Positions 1-6,180 of a stretch of 11,024 nucleotides of DNA are shown piece after piece (position 1 is the stretch's first letter; every line of letters begins with the position of its first letter). The position numbers and the translations under genes are program-made. The notes under the pieces were generated by a model that was given only the letters and a program-made list of their open reading frames with translations, did no database searches and was not told the origin of the DNA. Source of the DNA: Elusimicrobia bacterium CG08_land_8_20_14_0_20_44_26 (lineage in GTDB: Bacteria; CG03); the NCBI GenBank assembly GCA_002779055.1, contig PEXM01000082.1, positions 1-11,024 of the forward strand, in the 5' to 3' direction.

Positions 1-44
1 ACCGAAATCCCTTTATTAACATCCCCCTGTTGATAACTTTTCAT
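1..44 (-). CDS. Start of a downstream gene, cut by the left edge
   Basis: The minus strand has an ATG at 44-42 that overlaps the stop codon of the upstream deacetylase-like gene (TGA at 43-41) in an ATGA arrangement. A GGAG ribosome binding site (complement of 52-55) lies 7 nt before it. The frame stays open for 14 codons (MKSYQQGDVNKGIS) to the window edge. The overlap and spacing make a real, translationally coupled next cistron likely. Fourteen residues are too few to name the product and I do not recognise it. Confidence 0.6.
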   Translation of the reverse strand, partial: MKSYQQGDVNKGIS

Positions 45-1150
45 TTGTTTTCTCCGTATTCGGCGAGAATATTTTCAAGCGTTGTGACTTCCGCCCCCTG
101 GATTAGAGTGTCTTTCATTTCTCTCAGGGACTGAGCCGTGTTTTTCCGCGTCACATGTCCTATCGCTACGGCATAACCCTTTTTGCGCGCGATAGAAAGT
201 GCCTCGCGGATTCTTTCCTTGATTTTATCCGTTTCGTCAATGGTATCAAGAAAAACGCTGTTTCTCAAACACGGCACGCCTGCTTCCGACGCTGTTTTGA
301 GACAGACGCTTCGCGGGGAAGTGGCGGAATCCAGGAAGAATAAATTTTTGCTTTTTAATATTGAGAGCACCACCCTCATTTTATCGGCGTTTTCGGTAAA
401 AAGCGATCCCATGTGGTTGTTTACGCCTTTTACGGAAGGAACCTGCAGAAGGTCGTAGAGGAGAACGCTTTTAATTTGAGCGGCGCTCATATCGGTTAAA
501 AGAGCGCCTTTGCCCATAGATTTGAGATCCGGTTTGTGGGGCTCCATCGGAAGGTGCAAAAGAGTTTCAAAACCCGCTCTCGCGAGGGATGCGTCTAACA
601 ATTGCGTGTGGCGATGGTCCGGAAGTATTGAGAAAGTAAGAGGCATCCCGAGTTCCATAAAGTCGGTCAGCCGTTTTTTATCCGACCCGCAGTCATCTAT
701 GACGATGCAAAGGAGCGGTTTCGTTTTTATGTCGGAAAATGTTATGCGGGCGAAAACGAGACCTCTGTTTTTAACCGTCGCTTTTAGGGCTCCTCCGCCG
801 CGGATTTCCGCATAAGAGACGGTGTAATTTTGTTTATTGCTGAGGTTTTCCGTTAAGAGCGCGCTGCGGGCAATGCTCCACTCCGCCCGCCCGAGAGGAG
901 CTTCTTTGTTAATTTCTATCCAGATTTTACCTTGTTGTTTCTTCTCCACGCGCCAGGTTATTATATTTTTTTCGGGGATGGCCAGTTTCAAAAGAAGGTT
1001 ATTGATATTGCGTTCAATTATGAGGGAATCTCTTTCCAGATTTTCACCTCTCTGCGTGAGGAAATAAAAGAGCGCCGTCCCGAAGGTCGCGGCGAAAATT
1101 ACCAGCAGTATAAATTTGTATAAGTTTTTTTTCTTCTTACGTCTTGCCAC
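41..1150 (-). CDS. Divergent polysaccharide deacetylase, YibQ/DUF610 family
   Basis: A 369-residue protein with a lysine/arginine-rich start and one hydrophobic segment (about residues 11-31), so probably anchored in the inner membrane with its domain in the periplasm. The C-terminal half (about 145-365) carries the family signatures in order: CIVIDDCG (148-155), MPLTFSILP (169-177), LHLPMEP (198-204), GVNNHMGS (242-249), FLDSATS (272-278) and AIGH (329-332). These are the conserved blocks of the divergent polysaccharide deacetylase family (PF04748), which has a NodB-like fold but whose biochemical activity is poorly known. Residues 35-140 are a less conserved N-terminal region. Translation starts at GTG (1150-1148), 9 nt after the stop of the S41 protease, with no clear Shine-Dalgarno sequence; the next in-frame methionine is inside the domain, so GTG with translational coupling is the best start. 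Position after ftsEX, envC and ctp is a common arrangement for this family and points to a role in septal or envelope polymer metabolism. Confidence 0.88.
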   Translation of the reverse strand: MARRKKKKNLYKFILLVIFAATFGTALFYFLTQRGENLERDSLIIERNINNLLLKLAIPEKNIITWRVEKKQQGKIWIEINKEAPLGRAEWSIARSALLTENLSNKQNYTVSYAEIRGGGALKATVKNRGLVFARITFSDIKTKPLLCIVIDDCGSDKKRLTDFMELGMPLTFSILPDHRHTQLLDASLARAGFETLLHLPMEPHKPDLKSMGKGALLTDMSAAQIKSVLLYDLLQVPSVKGVNNHMGSLFTENADKMRVVLSILKSKNLFFLDSATSPRSVCLKTASEAGVPCLRNSVFLDTIDETDKIKERIREALSIARKKGYAVAIGHVTRKNTAQSLREMKDTLIQGAEVTTLENILAEYGENK

Positions 1151-1159
1151 TTGTAAGAA

Positions 1160-2377
1160 TTATTTAGAAGGGAGCCCGCCCGAAAGTTTTAATTCCGCCA
1201 GCAGTATTTCTTTCGCCCTCTCAATCTGGGCGTCCTCTATTTTTTCCGCCTCTTTTTTTTTCATCTCTTCTTCGGTCAGGTTATAAATTACTTCGCTTTG
1301 CTTCATCAATTTTATCTGGTCTTCCTGAGATATGGATATTTTTATGTCCGGTTCAATTCCTTTGTCGTGTATGCAAACGCCCGACGGCGTGTAATATTTC
1401 GCCGTTGTAAGGCGCAGTTTAGAACCGTCGGAAAGACCTATCAGACTTTGAACAGAACCTTTGCCGAATGTCTTTTCTCCGAGGAGCAAACCCCTGTTCC
1501 AGTCCTTTACGGCTCCGGCAACGATTTCGGAGCCCGAGGCGGAGCCCCTGTTTACGAGCACAATGAGGGGTATTTTTTCATGCAGGGTTTTGTCGTTAAA
1601 GAATTTGAAATCCGATTCTTTCCGTCTTCCTTTCGTATAAACGACTAACTGGTCTTTTTCAAGAAAATGTTTTGACACATCTACCGCCGACGTGAGAAGC
1701 CCGCCCGGGTTATTGCGTAAGTCAAGCAGTAAGGCCTTCATACCTTTGGTTTCAAGCTCCGCGTATGCCCTGGCGAAGTCATCCGCCGTGGTTGCCGTAA
1801 ATTCGGTAATTTGAATATAGCCGACTGCGCTCGTAAGCATTTTTGAATTGTCGGGAGGGACGCTTTCAATTTTTATATCCTCTCTCGTGATGGTTATGTC
1901 TTTTATTTCTTTGTTCCGCGCCACCGTTATTATGACTTTTGTTCCGGGCTTCCCGCGCAGTTTTGTAACGGCGTCCATTAAGGTTATGCCTTCGGTGCTT
2001 TCGCCTTCTATTTTAATTATTTTATCGTCAGGAAGTATTCCTTCTCTGAATGCGGGAGTGCCAGGGAGAGGCGTGATTACCGTCAGATACTTATCGCGGA
2101 TGGTTATCCTGATGCCCAAACCCCCGAAGTGACCTTGTGTTTCGCTTTCCATCATCGTTGCGGCATCGGGCTTCATATACTGCGAAAACGGGTCAAGCGT
2201 TTGTACCATTCCGTTTATCGCTCCGTCCGTAAGAACCGTCACCGATTTTTCTTCAACGTAATTTGTCTCTATCTGCGACATCACTTCGTTAAAGAGTTTC
2301 AGGTCTTCGTAATCGTTGCGGGCAAAAGTCGTCGCCGCGATGGCGGCGACCATTAACAAAAGCAGCAGTTTTTTCAT
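1160..2377 (-). CDS. ctpA: C-terminal processing peptidase (S41A) with PDZ domain
   Basis: A 405-residue exported serine protease of the CtpA/Prc family. Residues 1-19 form a signal peptide (KK, a leucine-rich core, then a TFA-R site). Residues 22-80 are the N-terminal helical region (YVEE, LDPFSQYM). A PDZ domain follows at about 83-165 (GGLGI; PLPGTPAFREGILPDDKI). The protease core contains LLDLRNNPGG (217-226), GSASGSE (278-284) with the predicted nucleophile Ser281, and GEKTFGKGSVQ (300-310) with the predicted general base Lys306. The 25-residue Ser-to-Lys distance equals that of E. coli Prc (S430/K455). The C-terminus (350-396) is a charged helical tail. The start ATG at 2377 has AAAGGAG (complement of 2387-2393) 9 nt upstream. 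Such proteases cut exported proteins and, next to envC and ftsEX, may trim cell-wall hydrolase regulators; the substrate here is inference. The preceding intergenic gap is filled by a palindromic repeat array. Confidence 0.95.
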   Translation of the reverse strand: MKKLLLLLMVAAIAATTFARNDYEDLKLFNEVMSQIETNYVEEKSVTVLTDGAINGMVQTLDPFSQYMKPDAATMMESETQGHFGGLGIRITIRDKYLTVITPLPGTPAFREGILPDDKIIKIEGESTEGITLMDAVTKLRGKPGTKVIITVARNKEIKDITITREDIKIESVPPDNSKMLTSAVGYIQITEFTATTADDFARAYAELETKGMKALLLDLRNNPGGLLTSAVDVSKHFLEKDQLVVYTKGRRKESDFKFFNDKTLHEKIPLIVLVNRGSASGSEIVAGAVKDWNRGLLLGEKTFGKGSVQSLIGLSDGSKLRLTTAKYYTPSGVCIHDKGIEPDIKISISQEDQIKLMKQSEVIYNLTEEEMKKKEAEKIEDAQIERAKEILLAELKLSGGLPSK

Positions 2378-2403
2378 TTTATTTTTCTCCTTTAACCCCT
2401 ACT

Positions 2404-2414
2404 GTCCTTCGGAC
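2404..2414. repeat. Small GTCC-TTC-GGAC palindrome beside the repeat array
   Basis: A perfect 4-bp-stem palindrome with a TTC loop, just upstream of the protease's ribosome site. It resembles the larger one at 6160-6174 (also a CTTCGG core), and both flank copies of the CCCCCTT palindromic repeat. Confidence 0.55.
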
Positions 2415-2551
2415 TTCTCCCCCTTGTAAAGGGGGAGATTGAGAGGGGGTCTCCACTATATTCACTTCTCCCCCTTGTAAAGGGGGAGATTGAGAGGGGG
2501 TCTCCACTATATTCACTTCTCCCCCTTGTAAAGGGGGAGATTGAGAGGGGG
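2413..2551. repeat. Tandem 51-bp palindromic repeat array, 2.7 copies
   Basis: Units start at 2413, 2464 and 2515 (the third is 37 nt, ending at 2551) and appear identical over their shared length. Each contains the hairpin CTCCCCCTT-GTA-AAGGGGGAG (2417-2437, 2468-2488, 2519-2539), then GATTGAGAGGGGG, then a 14-nt linker. The array fills the gap between the envC-like gene and the S41 protease, and its third copy overlaps the last codons of the envC-like gene. On the transcribed (minus) strand each copy can fold into a 9-bp stem; no T-run follows, so it is not a typical terminator. It may act as an RNA-processing or stability element, or be a miniature mobile repeat. Confidence 0.95.
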
Positions 2552-3742
2552 ATTCAGCCACAGAGCAGGGTCTTCAGGCAGACCCGCCCTGCGAATTTCA
2601 AAATACACCTCATCACCCGTCTCGCATTTTCCAATCTCGTCTCCGGCTGAGACGGTTATTCCGGTCTTCACCGTAATTTTTTCCAAAAACGACGTGACCG
2701 TAAAAAAAACTTCGCTATGGTCTATAATAACAGTTTTTCCGTAACCCTCAAAGACCCCCGCAAACGATATGTTTCCGCCGCTTACGGCTCTTACGGTGTC
2801 GCTTGATGAGAGAATTTTTATGCCCCTGTTTATGATATAAGTGTCAAGCTCGGGGTGTGACTGCCGTCCGAAAGAACTGATTATTCTGCCTTCGACGGGC
2901 CAGATGAGAGACCCTTTAATTTTGTCAAATTCTTTAAGTTTTTCTTTTTCGGCAATGAGGTCTTTCTTTTTTCCCATAAGTTTTTCAAGAAGCAAATCCA
3001 GTTTTTCCTTATTTTGCTCTTTCTGCCGCAGTTCTGCCCGCAGGCTTTCTTCCCTGTTTTTCAATTTTTTGAGATTTTCCTCATAATTTTGTTTGAGTTT
3101 TTTATTAGCGGATATTTTATAGGAAAGTTCGGCAAGGGCGGTTTCAAGATTCTCCGTTATTTTTTTTATTTTCAGGGCTTCCTCGCGCAGTTTTTCTCCT
3201 AAATTTTCGCAGTTTTCAATGAAATTTTCCGTCTTCAAAAGCAAATCGCCGACTATGTAAGAGCGGATTCTAACCGCAAAAGAAGTATCGTAATCTTCAA
3301 GAAACATTGCGTGGCAGGATATTTCGGATGCCTCTTTTTCAAAGGTCTTTCCGGCGTTGCCCGTAAGAAAAAAATGCGCCTTTTCCAATTTTCTGTTATT
3401 TGTGTCAATGATGGTCGCTAATTCCGTGAGTTTCTCGTTATGGCTAATGTATTTTGAGTTCATTGCTCGGATTTTTTTCGTAAGTTCCTGAAGTTTGCCG
3501 GATAAATATTTTATCCTGCTTGATGTGGCATTTTTTTTGTTTGAAAGTTCATCCAATTCCCCTGATATTTTATCTATTTCATTTTTGAGATTTGCGAAAT
3601 CATTGTTGCTTTTCTGAATGTCTTTCTCAATTTTTTCCATTTCCGTTTCCAGTTTAGAGGAAGCAAAAAGGGGCTCGCAAACCTGTAAGACCAATGCGGC
3701 AACAAAAAAATAAAGAAATGCCCGTAAATGGGCGCGGCGCAT
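2513..3742 (-). CDS. envC: EnvC-like murein hydrolase activator: coiled coil plus degenerate LytM domain
   Basis: I place the start at the ATG at 3742-3740 (409 residues), overlapping the ftsX stop as TGATG and preceded by a G-rich ribosome binding site. A GTG 27 nt further upstream (3769) has no such site. Residues 1-28 are a signal peptide. About 30-120 and 180-275 are long coiled coils, and 276-396 is an M23/LytM domain (WPVEGRIISSFG, GYGKTVIIDHS, EIRRAGLPEDP). The zinc ligands of active M23 peptidases are absent: the usual HxGxD is NRGIK (305-309), the HLS-type motif is TSFLE, and LHFEIR is VYFEIR (379-384). It is therefore predicted not to be a peptidase but, like E. coli EnvC, to activate amidases under control of FtsEX. 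The last 13 or so residues (NPPLNLPLYKGEK) are encoded by the adjacent palindromic repeat, so the original C-terminus was probably at about PALWL. Confidence 0.85.
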   Translation of the reverse strand: MRRAHLRAFLYFFVAALVLQVCEPLFASSKLETEMEKIEKDIQKSNNDFANLKNEIDKISGELDELSNKKNATSSRIKYLSGKLQELTKKIRAMNSKYISHNEKLTELATIIDTNNRKLEKAHFFLTGNAGKTFEKEASEISCHAMFLEDYDTSFAVRIRSYIVGDLLLKTENFIENCENLGEKLREEALKIKKITENLETALAELSYKISANKKLKQNYEENLKKLKNREESLRAELRQKEQNKEKLDLLLEKLMGKKKDLIAEKEKLKEFDKIKGSLIWPVEGRIISSFGRQSHPELDTYIINRGIKILSSSDTVRAVSGGNISFAGVFEGYGKTVIIDHSEVFFTVTSFLEKITVKTGITVSAGDEIGKCETGDEVYFEIRRAGLPEDPALWLNPPLNLPLYKGEK

Positions 3743-4503
3743 CACTTCCCCGAAATAATAAAAAACCACGGGAAGAAAGATATCAGAAATACGGCGAGGG
3801 TCTCCGTCGTATTTAGAAAGTCGGCAAGAGAGTCCCCCGCGTGTTTCCAGATTACAAATAGAATAAATATTGAAACAATCGCCGAAATCAGAGGAATAAA
3901 AACGATGGGAGTCAGGTTTTTCATTATAATGGTTTCTTTTCCGAAACCTCTCTCTCGGAGATACATAAACCTGTTTCTCATCTCTTTGCCCTCAAGAATG
4001 GTTTCAAAACCCGCAATCAGGCACACTATTATGAGAATAATTTCCGCCGCAAAAATTAGGGTTTTCAGTTTTTCAAAGAACTTAAAAAGATTTCTGACCG
4101 CTTTCCCGCCGTCGTCCACGCTTTTTATTCCTTTAATTAAGGATATTTTTTGAACCGTTTCCGTGAAATTTTCAAAATCCATTTCGTTGAGATATATTTT
4201 GAAAAGCGCCGCAGGAAAAACGGAATCCAATTTATTTAATGTGGTTTTCCCGACGAGTTTGCTTCCGAAAGAATCTGCCACCATTTCTTTAGAAAAAAAC
4301 ATTACGTTCCTGATTCCTTTGATCAGCCGGATTTCGCCGGTTATTTCATCAATTCTTTTGTCTTCATCCGTGAATGCCGCAATGTAAATTTTATTCCATA
4401 TGCTTTTCTCGTATTTGCGCAGGTTTAAACTTAAAATTAAAACGCTCGCGACGCAGAAAGAAAAAAAAGTGTTAAGGGCTGTAAGGCGCATATTATTCTT
4501 CAT
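3742..4503 (-). CDS. ftsX: FtsX-like cell division permease
   Basis: A 253-residue membrane protein with the FtsX layout: cytoplasmic start, TM1 (about 10-27), an extracytoplasmic domain (about 31-147), then TM2 (149-167), TM3 (197-218) and TM4 (236-251). The cytoplasmic loop between TM2 and TM3 contains EMRNRFMYLRERGFGKETI, which resembles the FtsX loop that docks on FtsE. The extracytoplasmic loop contains the usual sequence of two short, similar segments (LIKGIRNV and LIKGIKSV). It is shorter than E. coli FtsX (352 residues) and somewhat shorter than the typical 295-300. FtsX transmits ATP-driven conformational change from FtsE to an external EnvC-like partner, which here is the very next gene. 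The ATG at 4503 overlaps the ftsE stop by 11 nt; a second ATG four codons later (4491) is an equally plausible start. Confidence 0.85.
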   Translation of the reverse strand: MKNNMRLTALNTFFSFCVASVLILSLNLRKYEKSIWNKIYIAAFTDEDKRIDEITGEIRLIKGIRNVMFFSKEMVADSFGSKLVGKTTLNKLDSVFPAALFKIYLNEMDFENFTETVQKISLIKGIKSVDDGGKAVRNLFKFFEKLKTLIFAAEIILIIVCLIAGFETILEGKEMRNRFMYLRERGFGKETIIMKNLTPIVFIPLISAIVSIFILFVIWKHAGDSLADFLNTTETLAVFLISFFPWFFIISGK

Positions 4504-5104
4504 TAGCGTATCCGTCCTTTAGAATCAATTTACGCGCCGAAGAGCGCAGGGAATCGGGGCAGGGCATAAATGACGTTAAAAAGAGAGCGCTGCCTTCTTT
4601 GTTTTTCTTTGACGCTTCGCGTATAAAGGTCTTGCGACCTTCTTCGTCAAGAGCAGCCAGCGGTTCGTCAAAGAAAATGAGTTCAGCGGAAAGCGCAAGA
4701 TATGTGGCGAGTTTCAGAAGTTCCTTCTCGCCCGAAGAAAGGTCCCCTGCTTTTCTTCCTCTTATGGCGAAAAGATTCATATTTTTGAGCATCTCGGATA
4801 AACCGAAAGTGTTGTCAAATGATGAGTCATCCTTCATAACGAGCCGCAGATTATCCTTGACCGTTTCATCAGAAAGAAGCGAGGAACTGCGGTTAAACAG
4901 GGGAAATTTTTCCTGTGAGGCGATTGAACCCTTTGACGGTTTCCTTTTAAAGGTGAGCGTTTCAAGCAGCATGCTTTTGCCGCTTGCGACGGAACCTTCA
5001 AGCCATATGAGTTCTCCCTTAAATATTTCTATGTTGAAATTTTTGAATACAATGCCGTCTTTGTTTTCAAGCCACAGGTTTTGCGCTTTTAAAAGAAGTT
5101 TCAT
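4493..5104 (-). CDS. ftsE: FtsE-like ABC ATPase lacking the Q-loop and H-loop residues
   Basis: A 203-residue stand-alone ABC nucleotide-binding domain, shorter than E. coli FtsE (222). Visible motifs: Walker A GSVASGKS (37-44), a FtsE-like LLSDETVKDNL segment (76-86, compare LLPDRTVYENV), signature LSSGE in place of LSGGQ (122-126), Walker B LIFFDEP (142-148) and D-loop ALDEEG (151-156). Two catalytic elements are not visible: the Q-loop glutamine position falls in FNRSSS (70-75), and the switch histidine region is FLTSFMP (175-181) where ATHD is expected. Assignment as FtsE rests on the LLSDETV segment and on overlap with ftsX and then envC. The start ATG at 5104 overlaps the csaB stop (ATGA), with AGGA just upstream. 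It should energise FtsX at the division site, but nucleotide hydrolysis may be altered. Confidence 0.8.
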   Translation of the reverse strand: MKLLLKAQNLWLENKDGIVFKNFNIEIFKGELIWLEGSVASGKSMLLETLTFKRKPSKGSIASQEKFPLFNRSSSLLSDETVKDNLRLVMKDDSSFDNTFGLSEMLKNMNLFAIRGRKAGDLSSGEKELLKLATYLALSAELIFFDEPLAALDEEGRKTFIREASKKNKEGSALFLTSFMPCPDSLRSSARKLILKDGYANEE

Positions 5105-6054
5105 TTTCCTAACTTAATTTTTAGCAAATTTAAAAAAATCTGGAAAGAACTTTCTTCCGACAATTTATAATAATTGGCGGAAAATTCCGGAGCAATACAA
5201 AAAACTTCGCTGGCCGGGCGGAAGATGTTTTTTGAAAGATGCTTCTCCGCCTGAAGGAGCTTTTCAATTTTAGCGGAATAGGGGACGCAGAGAAACGGAA
5301 TGTCTGAAAGCAGAGCGAAAACGATTGAATGGAAAGGGGCAAGCAGAGCCATATCGGCAAGAGACATAAAATCGCGCATTTCTTTTACAGAAGTTATTTT
5401 TGTTATTTTAGAGCCCGTAATGAGCGATAACTTCCGTGAAAGAGCCATATCATTTCGGGCATTTAATACGGCAATTTTATATTCGGCATTTTTCCACTTG
5501 ATTAAACATTTTTCTAAAAGGTTTTCCCAAATATGCAAATCGCCGCGCGGTATAACGGCTATTATTTGAGGCGGGAAATTTCTTGTCTTTTTTTTAACAA
5601 CCGGGAGCCCGAAAGCGGCATCGGCGCTTTTGAACGGCGCAAGATGCATTCTGTGAAGCATACGGAAAGATGCCTCGTCCCGGACGCTAATCATTTCCGC
5701 CAGAGAGAGCACTCTTTTCAGAAAAAGTTTTAAGAAGGGGCTTTTAATGTCAAAACCCTGATCAAGAAGGAAGACCGGTTTCCCCGCTAATTTTGACAGC
5801 GCTATCAGGGAGGCATAAAAGAGATTTGAGTGAAGCGATGTCTCGTCTTGAAAAACGCCGCCTCCCGGAAAGACAAGCGAGTCGCAGGAAAGGATGTCGG
5901 AAAATATTTTTAAGATGTTTTTCCGGGCGTCGAGAGCCGTTACGGAATATTCCGGAGGAATCCTCTTTTTAAAAATATCCAGGAGCAGTTCGTCGCCGAA
6001 ATTCCCGCACCCGAAATAGCCCGCCGCGAATATTTTTTTAGTTTTATTTTTCAT
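5101..6054 (-). CDS. csaB: Polysaccharide pyruvyl transferase CsaB
   Basis: A 317-residue cytoplasmic enzyme of the polysaccharide pyruvyl transferase family (PF04230). CsaB members transfer a pyruvate ketal from phosphoenolpyruvate onto a secondary cell wall polymer, in known systems the ligand for SLH-domain S-layer proteins. Motifs: AGYFGCGNFGDELLL (11-25), VFPGGGVFQDETS (61-73), LLDQGFDI (96-103), SVRDEASFRML (123-133) and APFHSIVFAL (239-248) followed by PFLCVPYSAKIEKLL. In the last block the usual R-L-H is P-F-H, keeping the histidine but not the arginine. I choose the ATG at 6054; the frame stays open 20 codons further upstream, but those codons are translated palindromic repeat. AAGGGGG (complement of 6063-6069), 8 nt before the ATG, serves as ribosome binding site and comes from that repeat. 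Upstream neighbour DUF5693 is a frequent partner of csaB in Gram-positive and related genomes. The stop overlaps the ftsE start. Confidence 0.9.
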   Translation of the reverse strand: MKNKTKKIFAAGYFGCGNFGDELLLDIFKKRIPPEYSVTALDARKNILKIFSDILSCDSLVFPGGGVFQDETSLHSNLFYASLIALSKLAGKPVFLLDQGFDIKSPFLKLFLKRVLSLAEMISVRDEASFRMLHRMHLAPFKSADAAFGLPVVKKKTRNFPPQIIAVIPRGDLHIWENLLEKCLIKWKNAEYKIAVLNARNDMALSRKLSLITGSKITKITSVKEMRDFMSLADMALLAPFHSIVFALLSDIPFLCVPYSAKIEKLLQAEKHLSKNIFRPASEVFCIAPEFSANYYKLSEESSFQIFLNLLKIKLGK

Positions 6055-6062
6055 TTGCAAAT

Positions 6063-6089
6063 CCCCCTTGCCCCCTTTGCTAAAGGGGG
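6063..6089. repeat. Single palindromic repeat of the same family, opposite orientation
   Basis: It contains CCCCCTTTGCTAAAGGGGG (6071-6089; 8-bp arms, GCT loop) next to CCCCCTT (6063-6069). On the minus strand this reads palindrome, short spacer, GGGGG, the same order that the 2413-2551 units show on the plus strand, so it is inverted relative to them. It lies directly before csaB and gives that gene its AAGGGGG ribosome site. Confidence 0.85.
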
Positions 6090-6091
6090 AA

Positions 6092-6151
6092 CTACGTTGT
6101 ATTAACCCATTCACTTCCCTGAAGAACCAATATTTTGTTTTTATTTTTCAT
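6092..6151 (-). pseudogene. Duplicated csaB start region with a 19-codon abortive frame
   Basis: On the minus strand GGCGGATTTGCATAATG (ATG at 6151) mirrors the real csaB start GGGGGATTTGCAAATG (ATG at 6054), and the similarity continues through ATGAAAAATAAAA. The copy encodes MKNKNKILVLQ and stops at TAG (6094-6092) after 19 codons, whereas csaB encodes MKNKTKKIF. The two near-copies are 97 bp apart and bracket the palindromic repeat at 6063-6089. It looks like a duplication made by insertion or slippage, leaving a dead upstream start. Confidence 0.55.
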
Positions 6152-6159
6152 TATGCAAA

Positions 6160-6174
6160 TCCGCCTTCGGCGGA
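6160..6174. repeat. TCCGCC-TTC-GGCGGA palindrome downstream of the DUF5693 gene
   Basis: A perfect 6-bp-stem hairpin with a TTC loop, 6 nt after the DUF5693 stop codon. As transcribed on the minus strand it is followed by TTTGCATAAT rather than a T-run, so it is at best a weak terminator. It also forms the left part of the duplicated csaB start region. Confidence 0.6.
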
Positions 6175-6180
6175 CGCCTG

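Noticed and set aside
1..44. Naming the left-edge gene as purM or another known gene from its first residues
   Set aside because: Only 14 residues are visible and the resemblance is too weak to support any name.
2404..2437. Intrinsic terminator after the envC-like gene
   Set aside because: The hairpins are strong but no T-run follows on the minus strand, and the next gene continues in the same direction.
2413..2551. CRISPR-like array
   Set aside because: The linkers are only 14 nt and identical between units, there are fewer than three full units, and no cas gene is nearby. It is a plain tandem repeat.
2379..2561. A 60-codon minus-strand frame with a 17-residue repeat (SPSQSPPLQGGEVNIVET type) in the gap before the protease
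   Set aside because: It is simply the translation of the 51-bp palindromic array, with no domain and no ribosome site; it also overlaps the end of the envC-like gene.
2513..3769. Active M23 metallopeptidase, and the longer GTG start at 3769
   Set aside because: The zinc-ligand histidines and aspartate are missing. The GTG start would overlap ftsX by 28 nt and has no ribosome site, unlike the ATG at 3742.
5101..6114. Longer csaB start at 6114 adding 20 residues
   Set aside because: The extra residues (RSSPFSKGGKGDLQ type) are translated palindromic repeat; the family N-terminus begins at the ATG at 6054.
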